A stretch of DNA of 5,393 nucleotides from Acidobacteriota bacterium. Lineage in GTDB: Bacteria; Acidobacteriota; Vicinamibacteria; Vicinamibacterales; JACQTH01. Shown piece after piece: positions 1 to 5,393 of the stretch. A program made the translations under genes and the position numbers. Under the pieces are notes generated by a model. That model ran no database searches. It saw nothing but the letters and a program-made list of their open reading frames with translations, and was not told where the DNA came from. The stretch is from assembly GCA_016210935.1 (NCBI GenBank), contig JACQTH010000541.1, positions 1 through 5,393 on the forward strand, written 5' to 3'. Within the stretch, counting starts at the first letter, position 1. Each line of letters opens with the position of its first letter.

Positions 1-245
1 CTGGAGGCGAACAGCAGCGCGTTGCCTTGGCTCGCGCCTTCATGATGAAGCCGGCCGTTCTGCTGGCCGACGAGCCTACCGGAAACCTGGATAGCGGGAA
101 CGGCCGCCACGTTCTAGAGCTGCTGATCCACCTCAATGAAGAAGAGGGAACCACTCTGGTTTTGGTAACTCACGACGAGATGCTCGCGTCTCACGCCGAG
201 AGACGCATTGTGTTGAGAGACGGCCGGATAGTGGAGGATAGGTAG
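1..245 (+). CDS. ybbA: ABC transporter ATP-binding protein, YbbA/LolD type (3' part)
   Basis: This is the C-terminal part (80 codons plus stop) of a cytoplasmic ATPase that would power the permease encoded next to it. The reading frame is entered at base 3 with GGEQQRVALARA, the ABC signature motif. Walker B with the catalytic Glu follows (VLLADEP; Asp at 69-71, Glu at 72-74), then the D-loop TGNLD and the switch His in LVTHD (171-173). The chain ends about 20 residues after the H-switch, as is usual for the short ATPases of the LolD/MacB/YbbA group, in which LADEPTGNLD is typical. Walker A and the Q-loop lie outside the window. The fragment alone cannot separate YbbA from LolD or MacB-type ATPases; the symbol rests on the YbbP-like partner downstream. 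The TTG at 27 is an internal Leu codon, not a start. Confidence 0.93.
   Translation, partial: GGEQQRVALARAFMMKPAVLLADEPTGNLDSGNGRHVLELLIHLNEEEGTTLVLVTHDEMLASHAERRIVLRDGRIVEDR
233..237 (+). promoter_or_regulatory. Shine-Dalgarno GGAGG in the end of the ATPase gene
   Basis: GGAGG lies inside the last codons of the ATPase gene, 8 bases before an ATG at 246. This is the best ribosome-binding site in the ATPase-permease gap. It points to the small ORF at 246-302 and not to the permease ATG at 310, which is 72 bases away. It may be chance, because the bases also encode Val-Glu-Asp of the ATPase. Confidence 0.4.
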
Positions 246-302
246 ATGTTACACACGGAAAGAAAGTCCCCTCCTCGCAGAGGAGGGGACTTGGCGCCCT
301 GA
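246..302 (+). CDS. Possible 18-codon leader ORF in front of ybbP
   Basis: An ATG directly abuts the ATPase stop codon and has GGAGG 8 bases upstream. The ORF encodes MLHTERKSPPRRGGDLAP and stops with TGA at 300-302, seven bases before the permease ATG. It runs through the whole hairpin at 264-292, so ribosomes translating it would open the hairpin and end next to the permease start, a layout suited to translational coupling. The peptide resembles no family I know, and about half its codons are simply the hairpin. An alternative is that 246 was once the permease start region and the hairpin was inserted later. Expression is unproven. Confidence 0.25.
   Translation: MLHTERKSPPRRGGDLAP
264..292 (+). 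repeat. Perfect 13-bp hairpin between ATPase and permease genes
   Basis: The arms 264-276 and 280-292 are exact reverse complements around the 3-base loop GCA. The left arm contains CCCCTCCTC, like the 16S anti-Shine-Dalgarno sequence, and the right arm contains GAGGAGGGG, like a Shine-Dalgarno sequence. It lies inside an operon, is not followed by a T-run and is therefore unlikely to be a terminator. It could be a dispersed REP-like palindrome, an mRNA stabiliser or processing site, or a translational control element for the permease. Confidence 0.8.
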
Positions 303-309
303 TTCACGC

Positions 310-2853
310 ATGCTCAAGAACCTCAAATTTGCTTTCCTGATGGCCTGGCGCGAAACCCGCGCGGCAACCGGGAAATTCCTGTTCGTCGTGCTTTCCGTTG
401 CGCTTGGGGCCGGGGCGTTGACGGCAGTAACCGGCTTCAACGAGTCTGTGCGCTATACGCTGCTCCGGGAAGCGCGAACGCTGATGGCCGCCGATATTTC
501 GGTGAGGATGCCCGTCGAGCCCTCGCCAAAAGAGCTTCAGTTTTTGGATGACCTGAAGCAGCAAGGCGTCGCATCGACGCGGGTTACCGAAACCGTTTCG
601 ATGGCCGGAAAGAGCGGGGAGGGCGGCGACGATGCCCCGGTGCTCGTTTCCGTGAAGGCCGCGGATCTTGGAACGTATCCTTTTTACGGAAGCCTGGATC
701 TCGATCCTGCCGGGACACGCCTCAACGAAAACTCGGTCGCGGTATCCGACGACCTTTTGCTGCGGCTGGGTCTCCGTGTCGGCGACTCCATCGAATTAGG
801 CGAGCGAAAATTTCGAATCATTGCGCGCATTACTCGCGAGCCCGACCGCATGACCACTGGATTTACGCTTGGCCCGCGCGTGTTCTTTACTCGCGAAGGA
901 CTGGCCGCCACGGGAATCCTTGTGCCGGGCAGCCGGATCACGGAGCGCGTCCTGCTGAAGCTTCCTCCCGATCACAACCTGGACGGCATGCGCGCCTCGC
1001 TGTCGCAGGTCTTCGGCCGCCGCGCTCGAATCACCGACTACACGGAAACCAATCCGCAACTGACCCGCGCTCTCGACCGGGCCACGCGGTTCCTCGCGAT
1101 GGTAAGCCTCATCGCCTTGATTGTGGCGGGCCTGGGCGTCGGTTCCACGTTGCAGAGCCACCTCCGCCAGAAGATGCCGAACATCGCCTTCATGAAATGC
1201 ATCGGCGGACGTTCCGCGCACATCCTTCGAATTTATGTGACTCAGGCGCTGCTGATCGGGCTGGCCGGCAGTCTGATTGGCGTCGTGATCGGGGCATTCG
1301 CTCAAGCGGCATTCGCGAACCTGGTTGCAAGCTACTTCGATATCGGGGTCATCCTGATCTGGCCGTTCATGGCCATGCTGAAGGGCATTGCCGTCGGCCT
1401 CGCGACAGCAATTCTGTTTGCGCTGCCGTCGTTGCTCGCCATTGCCGATGTGAAGCCGGCATTCATTTTGCGCAGCGAAGTGTCCGAAGAATCGAAGCCT
1501 GTGCGCGGCCGCCGAAGCGTCATCGCCGCCGCAGCGATTCTGGCGGGACTTTGGGGGATCGCGATCTGGGTCGGCTCTTCTGTGACCTATGCGAGCGTCT
1601 TTGCGGGCGTCCTGATCGGCAGCATCCTCGTTCTCGGCGCTCTTGGCGCGGGCCTTCTCCGGCTTGTGCGGCGTTTTTCCGGTCATTCGATCGTTCGCCG
1701 GTCCGCGGCAATCCGGCATGGCATCGGCAACCTGTACCGCCCGGGCGCTCACTCGACGGCCATTCTGGCGAGTCTCGGCATCGGCGTGATGTTCACGCTG
1801 AGCGTCTACTTTCTGCAGCATTCGTTGTTGGAAGAGATCCGGCTCACGGCGCCGCCGGACGCCCCGAATCTGTTTTTGATCAACATCACGGATCGCGAGC
1901 GCGACGGAATCGTCCGGCTGCTCGAGAGCGAAACCGGGATCGTGGACCGGCAGCCGCTCTCGCCGTCGGTTTCGGCGCAACTCATGACCATCGACGGCAC
2001 GCCTCTCGAACAGATCCGGCTCGAAGAGGGCGCGCGCCGTTACTTGAATGCCCAGTTCGTCCTCACGTGGGCCCGGGATATTCCGCCCGCGACTGCCATC
2101 CTGGAAGGCTCGTGGTGGCAGTCCCAGCCCGCCGAGCCGCTCGTCTCCGTCCAGGAATTCGCGGCGCAGGCGCTCGGCTTGAAGGTGGGCAGCGTTCTGG
2201 AGTGGACCGGCATCGGTGGAAGCATCCGGGCGCGCGTGGCCAATATCCGCCGGACGGACGCGGTGCGAATCGGCGCGAACAACCAATTCATTCTCTCGCC
2301 GGGAACGTTGGATGGATTTTCGGTTGTCTATTACGCCGCAATCCGCGTGAAGCCGGACCAGATCGGTCCCCTTCAGGCGCGCATCTTCCGGCAATTTCCG
2401 ACGGTCACCGTGATCAACGCCGCCGATATTCTGGAAATCATCCAGGAAGTCATGGACCGGGTCAGCCTGGCGGTGCGCTTCGTCGCGGGCTTTGCGATCT
2501 TCGGAGGTCTCGTCGTGCTGGCGTCGAGCATCGCCGGCACTCGCTACCGGCGCATGCGCGAAGTGGCGATTCTAAGGACCGTGGGCGCCACGCGGGGAAC
2601 CTTGGTCCGGATGTTCTCGGCGGAGTTCGCCTTGCTCGGTTCGGCCGCGGGGCTTATCGGCGGGGCGCTCGGAGCGGTCCTTTCGGCGATCTTGACCGGC
2701 CAGCTTCTGGATACGCCGTACAAGCTCACATGGTCGCCAGTGCTGGCCGCGGCGGCGATTACCACCGTGCTGACTGTCATCACCGGGTGGCTCGCCAGTT
2801 ACGGCGTTCTGGACCGCAAGCCGCTGGACATCCTCCGACAAATCGAGTCATAG
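310..2853 (+). CDS. ybbP: ABC transporter permease, YbbP type (FtsX superfamily, 10 helices)
   Basis: This 847-residue inner-membrane permease pairs with the ATPase encoded just upstream. It aligns by eye along its whole length with E. coli YbbP (about 800 aa): shared stretches include PNLFLINI (PNYFLINI in E. coli), QFPTVTVI, PGSRIT, and LDG before the last periplasmic strand. Predicted helices lie near residues 22-43, 261-281, 310-335, 350-378, 403-422, 427-453, 481-503, 718-745, 769-797 and 808-834. This gives two FtsX units, with large periplasmic domains at about 44-260 and 504-717, joined by an extra helix pair. Each unit has the cytoplasmic coupling motif (NIAFMKCIGG near 297, REVAILRTVGATRG near 752). 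YbbAP transporters are thought to extract hydrophobic compounds from the membrane, in E. coli together with the esterase TesA; no tesA is visible here. ATG 310 is the first start after an in-frame stop at 229, but no good ribosome site lies at normal distance. The gene looks intact. Confidence 0.93.
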   Translation: MLKNLKFAFLMAWRETRAATGKFLFVVLSVALGAGALTAVTGFNESVRYTLLREARTLMAADISVRMPVEPSPKELQFLDDLKQQGVASTRVTETVSMAGKSGEGGDDAPVLVSVKAADLGTYPFYGSLDLDPAGTRLNENSVAVSDDLLLRLGLRVGDSIELGERKFRIIARITREPDRMTTGFTLGPRVFFTREGLAATGILVPGSRITERVLLKLPPDHNLDGMRASLSQVFGRRARITDYTETNPQLTRALDRATRFLAMVSLIALIVAGLGVGSTLQSHLRQKMPNIAFMKCIGGRSAHILRIYVTQALLIGLAGSLIGVVIGAFAQAAFANLVASYFDIGVILIWPFMAMLKGIAVGLATAILFALPSLLAIADVKPAFILRSEVSEESKPVRGRRSVIAAAAILAGLWGIAIWVGSSVTYASVFAGVLIGSILVLGALGAGLLRLVRRFSGHSIVRRSAAIRHGIGNLYRPGAHSTAILASLGIGVMFTLSVYFLQHSLLEEIRLTAPPDAPNLFLINITDRERDGIVRLLESETGIVDRQPLSPSVSAQLMTIDGTPLEQIRLEEGARRYLNAQFVLTWARDIPPATAILEGSWWQSQPAEPLVSVQEFAAQALGLKVGSVLEWTGIGGSIRARVANIRRTDAVRIGANNQFILSPGTLDGFSVVYYAAIRVKPDQIGPLQARIFRQFPTVTVINAADILEIIQEVMDRVSLAVRFVAGFAIFGGLVVLASSIAGTRYRRMREVAILRTVGATRGTLVRMFSAEFALLGSAAGLIGGALGAVLSAILTGQLLDTPYKLTWSPVLAAAAITTVLTVITGWLASYGVLDRKPLDILRQIES

Positions 2854-2863
2854 TTTCTGGAGA

Positions 2864-2939
2864 AAAATCCCAGTCTGACTAGTGATTTCGATTTTTTTGA
2901 ACTGCAAAAAATCGAAATCACTAGTCAGACTGGGATTTT
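2864..2939. repeat. Perfect 34-bp inverted repeat (MITE- or IS-end-like palindrome)
   Basis: Arm 2864-2897 is the exact reverse complement of arm 2906-2939, with the loop TGAACTGC at 2898-2905. The outer ends are AAAATCCC and GGGATTTT; each arm contains ACTAGT and ends at the loop in a T6/A6 tract. The arms hold 11 G or C in 34 bases (32%), far below the flanking genes. The left edge is 10 bases after the ybbP stop, and the right edge abuts the start of S46 peptidase homology. I see no direct repeat flanking it that would mark a target duplication. Perfect symmetry, foreign composition and position at a gene breakpoint suggest a miniature inverted-repeat element or a collapsed insertion sequence with its two ends joined. 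I do not recognise the family. In RNA it would be a very stable hairpin and could stop or process transcripts from ybbP. Confidence 0.9.
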
Positions 2940-2941
2940 CC

Positions 2942-3226
2942 AAGAGGTGCTTCACGCAGCGAAGGGACAAGATCGATCTATCGACGCCGCTCAACTTTGT
3001 CGCGACGCTGGATATCATCGGCGGGAACTCCGGATCGCCCGTCATCGACAAAAACGCCGAGTTTGTGGGAATCATCTTCGACGGCAACATCGAAAGCCTC
3101 ACCGGTAATTATGTGTACGTCGAAGAAACCAACCGCGCCGTCGCCGTGCACAGCGCCGCGATCATCGAAACGCTTCGGAAGGTCTACGACGCCCCGGCGC
3201 TCGCCAACGGGCTGGAAGGGAAGTAA
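2942..3226 (+). pseudogene. C-terminal remnant of an S46 dipeptidyl-peptidase (DPP7/DPP11 family)
   Basis: About 94 codons remain of an enzyme of roughly 700 residues that, in the family, releases dipeptides from peptide N-termini in the periplasm. DLSTPLNFV, then DIIGGNSGSPVID and FVGIIFDGNIESL, are typical of the S46 C-terminus. The nucleophile is the Ser at 3029-3031 in GNSGSP. The catalytic His and Asp, encoded far upstream in intact genes, are missing, as are the signal peptide and most of the fold, so this cannot be an active enzyme. Eighteen residues after the Ser is Gly (FDGN), as in DPP7; DPP11 has Arg there. The frame stays open leftwards to a GTG at 2882, but those first 20 codons are palindrome sequence. 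Homology appears to begin at about KRCFTQRRDKIDL, right at the palindrome edge. The remaining frame has no internal stop, so the truncation looks fairly recent, or is an assembly join. Confidence 0.88.
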
Positions 3227-3262
3227 TTGCGGGGCGCTTTGTGAACGCCCACGGACGGATCC
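3227..3262 (+). other. 36-bp spacer before the ADOP permease
   Basis: This is the short gap between the S46 remnant stop (TAA 3224-3226) and the permease ATG. An in-frame TGA at 3242-3244 rules out any permease start before 3245. The only ribosome-site-like bases are GGACGGA at 3253-3259, three bases before the ATG, which is weak and rather close. I see no convincing promoter or terminator. The close spacing suggests the intact peptidase gene and the permease gene once shared a transcript. Confidence 0.6.
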
Positions 3263-5393
3263 ATGTTGCTTCGTGACTTCTGGCATGACGTTCGCTTTGC
3301 GCTCCGCATGATGCGCAAGTCGGTCCTCGCTAGCGCGACCATTATCCTCTGCCTTGGATTCGCCATCGGCGCCACAGGCACGGTCTTCGCCTGGATGGAA
3401 GCGGTCATCTTCGAACCGGCGCCCGGCGTGCGAGACCTTGGGCGGCTGGCGTCGTTGAAGACGACAGCGGTGGACGGGAGCGAAATGAGCCTCTCGTACC
3501 CGGACTACAGGGAGGCGCGCGATTCGATCGCGCGCGGGGATGCGCGGATGTTCCTTGATCTCGGCGCATTCAGCATCCGGCGTCTTAACATGCGGGTCGG
3601 CGCGGCCGCCGACATGCGTCTCGCCGAGCCGCTCTGGGGCGCGTTGACGAGCGCGAACTACTTCGACTTGCTCGGCGTGCGGCCGATCGCTGGGCGCGGC
3701 TTCCTCGCCGGCGAGGACGCCGCGGCGGGCGGCGCTCCGGTAGCCGTGATCAGCCACACCCTCTGGCAGCGCCGCTTCGCGGGCGACCGCGCGGTGCTCG
3801 GCCGGCGTGTATGGCTGAACGGCCGCGAGATGACCATTGTGGGGGTCGCGCCGCCGGGCTTCTACGGAACGATCGCGCGGCTGGCGATGGATCTGTGGAT
3901 TCCCGTGACGATGCACGGGGAGATCGGCGGAGATTCGGGCATTTTCGAGGAGGACGCGCGCTGGCTGCAGGTGTTCGGCCGCCTGACTCCGGGCGTTTCG
4001 CTGGAGTCGGCGCGCGATGCGGCGCAGATGGTTGGCGCGCGGCTCGCGGCGAGCCACCCGGCGGACAAGAATCTCGGCCTGACGGCGCGCTCGCTCGACG
4101 TTGGCCCGGTCGACCGCATGGCGCCGCTGTTGACGGTCATGCTCGGCATCACGGTCCTGGTCGTGCTCATCGTCTGCTCCAACGTGGCGAACCTGCTCCT
4201 TCAGCAGAGCGCGGCGCGGGAGCACGAGACAGCGGTCCGGCTCGCCATGGGCGCGCGCCCGGCGCGAATCGTGCGTCAGCTCATGACCGAGAGCCTGTTG
4301 CTGGCCGCCGGCGGTGTGGTGGCGGGCGGGGCGGTGCTCCTGTCGGCCCGGAACGCTTTAGTCACGCTGGTCCCCGACACGCCGCTGCCGGTCGTGACCG
4401 ACACGCCGGTCGACGTTCGCATCGTGCTCGTGCTGGCCGGCGCCGGCCTGGCGGCGCTCTTCGTGTTCGGCCTGGCGCCGGCGCTGCGGTCGGCGCGCGT
4501 CGCTGTCCGGGCGTCTCTCTCCGGCGGCGCCACGCGCGGCGGCAGTCGGGGCGGCGGGCCCTGGCGGGGAGCGCTCGTCTCCGCCCAGTTCGCCCTTTCG
4601 CTGGCCGTGCTCGTCACGGCGGGACTATTCCTGCACCGTCTCGATGAACTGCGGCGCGTCGACCGGGGATTCCGCGACCCGGAGCACGTGGTCCTCTCGA
4701 CGGTCAACTTCACCATGTCGGGCGTGGAGGAAGGTGAGAGAGATCTCACCGAGCGCCTGGTCGACCAGGTCGCCAGGCTTCCCGGAGTTCGCAGCGCGGC
4801 GGCGGCCTCGTTCGTCCCGCTTGGCTTCGTCGGCTATTCGTCCATGGACGCCAGCGTCGACGGGTATGTGCCGCGCCCCGGGGAGTCGATGTCGTTCCTG
4901 GTGAACCGCGTGAGCGGCGCGTACTTCGCGACGATGGAGATCCCGATCGTGCGCGGGAGGGCGATTGAAGCGGCGGATCGCGAGGGCGCGCGCCCCGTGG
5001 CAATCGTCAATGAAGCGTTCGTCCGCCGTTTCTGGGGACAGGGCGATCCGCTCGGCCGCGGCATCCGCGTCGACGGCCGCAACCTGACGGTCGTGGGCGT
5101 CGCCGCCGACGGCAAGTACGAGTTCCTCGCGCCGCTCGACGCCCCGTCGCCGCCGTTTGTCTATCTGCCGTTCGCGCAGTGGGGGCATTGGGAGGTTGTC
5201 CTGCACGTGCGCGCCGCCGGCGATCCGCTCGCGCTCGTTCCTTCCATCCAGCGTACGGTTACCAGCGTGGACGCACGGCTGAGCGCGATGAATCCCGCGA
5301 CGCTGGATTCGTACAGCTCTGTGCCGTACCTGCCGGTCCGGCTGGGGTCGCGCGTGCTGTCGGTGCTGGGCGCGGGGGCGCTCATGCTGGCGA
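3263..5393 (+). CDS. FtsX/MacB-type permease, ADOP family (3' end beyond window)
   Basis: A continuous frame of 710 codons plus one base runs off the window edge without a stop. It starts with MLLRDFWHDVRFALRMMRKS, the usual opening of acidobacterial duplicated orphan permeases. Helix 1 is near residues 21-44, followed by a MacB-like periplasmic domain to about 285. Next come helix 2 (286-312, with CSNVANLLLQQ), the coupling region ETAVRLAMGARPARIVRQL, helix 3 (345-367) and helix 4 (386-408). The second unit begins with helix 5 (437-458) and has its own periplasmic domain with YFATMEIPIVRGR and VAIVNEAFVRRFW (Asn583, Glu584). Helix 6 begins at about 692. The family usually has about 800-900 residues, so roughly 100 are missing, covering the last helices. 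Such permeases are often encoded without an ATPase next to them, and none is seen here; their substrate is unknown. GC is near 75% in parts (45 of 60 bases at 3661-3720), higher than in the left block. ATG 3263 is chosen for the family N-terminus; the ribosome site is weak. Confidence 0.92.
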   Translation, partial: MLLRDFWHDVRFALRMMRKSVLASATIILCLGFAIGATGTVFAWMEAVIFEPAPGVRDLGRLASLKTTAVDGSEMSLSYPDYREARDSIARGDARMFLDLGAFSIRRLNMRVGAAADMRLAEPLWGALTSANYFDLLGVRPIAGRGFLAGEDAAAGGAPVAVISHTLWQRRFAGDRAVLGRRVWLNGREMTIVGVAPPGFYGTIARLAMDLWIPVTMHGEIGGDSGIFEEDARWLQVFGRLTPGVSLESARDAAQMVGARLAASHPADKNLGLTARSLDVGPVDRMAPLLTVMLGITVLVVLIVCSNVANLLLQQSAAREHETAVRLAMGARPARIVRQLMTESLLLAAGGVVAGGAVLLSARNALVTLVPDTPLPVVTDTPVDVRIVLVLAGAGLAALFVFGLAPALRSARVAVRASLSGGATRGGSRGGGPWRGALVSAQFALSLAVLVTAGLFLHRLDELRRVDRGFRDPEHVVLSTVNFTMSGVEEGERDLTERLVDQVARLPGVRSAAAASFVPLGFVGYSSMDASVDGYVPRPGESMSFLVNRVSGAYFATMEIPIVRGRAIEAADREGARPVAIVNEAFVRRFWGQGDPLGRGIRVDGRNLTVVGVAADGKYEFLAPLDAPSPPFVYLPFAQWGHWEVVLHVRAAGDPLALVPSIQRTVTSVDARLSAMNPATLDSYSSVPYLPVRLGSRVLSVLGAGALMLA

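Noticed and set aside
796..2394. Long minus-strand frame of 532 codons
   Set aside because: It is opposite ybbP, rich in Arg, Asp and Gln with no recognisable domain, and is a typical antisense shadow in GC-rich DNA.
1197..2882. 561-codon plus-strand frame overlapping ybbP
   Set aside because: Its composition (Arg, Gly, His, Ser) and lack of domains mark it as an out-of-frame shadow of the well-supported permease.
2878..2925. Cloning-vector remnant (ACTAGTGATT resembles a T-vector polylinker)
   Set aside because: Only about ten bases match from memory and the surrounding arm sequence does not continue as vector. The full 34-bp symmetry is not explained by a vector.
2897..2925. Promoter reading out of the palindrome (TTGAAC as -35)
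   Set aside because: At 17-bp spacing the -10 position reads ACTAGT, a poor match to TATAAT.
2864..2939. Ordinary rho-independent terminator for ybbAP
   Set aside because: The 34-bp AT-rich stem has its T-tract inside the stem beside the loop, and only four T follow the GGGA at its base, within the stem. It may still affect transcripts, but its form fits a mobile-element palindrome better.
2882..3226. A genuine 114-residue protein starting at GTG 2882
   Set aside because: The start and first 20 codons lie in the palindrome, there is no ribosome site, and the rest is only the C-terminal end of an S46 peptidase.
3232..3250. Small hairpin GGGCG/CGCCC before the ADOP gene
   Set aside because: Only five base pairs around a nine-base loop and no T-run; expected by chance at this GC.
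2978..4225. 415-codon minus-strand frame
   Set aside because: It runs antisense to both the S46 remnant and the ADOP gene, whose protein families are clear; its Arg/His/Glu-rich product has no family signature.
3811..4647. 278-codon plus-strand frame within the ADOP region
   Set aside because: It is a shifted frame of the ADOP gene, which reads without a break from 3263 to the window end.

Overview
The window looks like a piece of an Acidobacteriota (Acidobacteria) chromosome or metagenome contig. The main pointer is the right-hand gene, a 'duplicated orphan' FtsX/MacB-type permease of the ADOP kind, which is multiplied in that phylum. High GC and an S46 peptidase remnant are compatible with this. 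No marker gene is present, so the assignment is an inference. All genes read on the + strand.

Left block (1-2853): the 3' end of an ABC ATPase gene (ybbA/lolD type), then a complete 847-residue, 10-helix YbbP-type permease. Together they form a YbbA-YbbP inner-membrane exporter. The ATPase stop and the permease ATG are 64 bp apart. That gap holds a perfect 13-bp hairpin and a possible 18-codon leader ORF that has a better ribosome site than the permease itself.

Junction (2854-2941): ten bases after the permease stop lies a perfect 34-bp inverted repeat with an 8-base loop. It is AT-rich (32% GC in the arms) in a GC-rich setting. Directly after it begins, without its front part, the last ~94 codons of an S46-family dipeptidyl-peptidase (DPP7/DPP11 type). 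The catalytic Ser motif is kept, but the rest of the enzyme, including the His/Asp part of the triad, is missing. This is a truncated pseudogene, and the palindrome sits at the breakpoint.

Right block (3263 to the edge): a large ADOP permease gene, open for 710 codons and cut by the window end. It is markedly more GC-rich than the DNA before it. The S46 remnant stops 36 bp upstream, so before the truncation the peptidase and the permease were probably neighbours in one transcription unit.

The left block is a coherent exporter operon. The right block is a different locus, apparently joined to it by deletion or recombination at a repeat, or by an assembly error at the repeat. I see no defence system, CRISPR array or RNA gene, and nothing that is clearly a new biological system. 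The points most worth checking are the palindrome/pseudogene junction and the leader/hairpin arrangement in front of ybbP.
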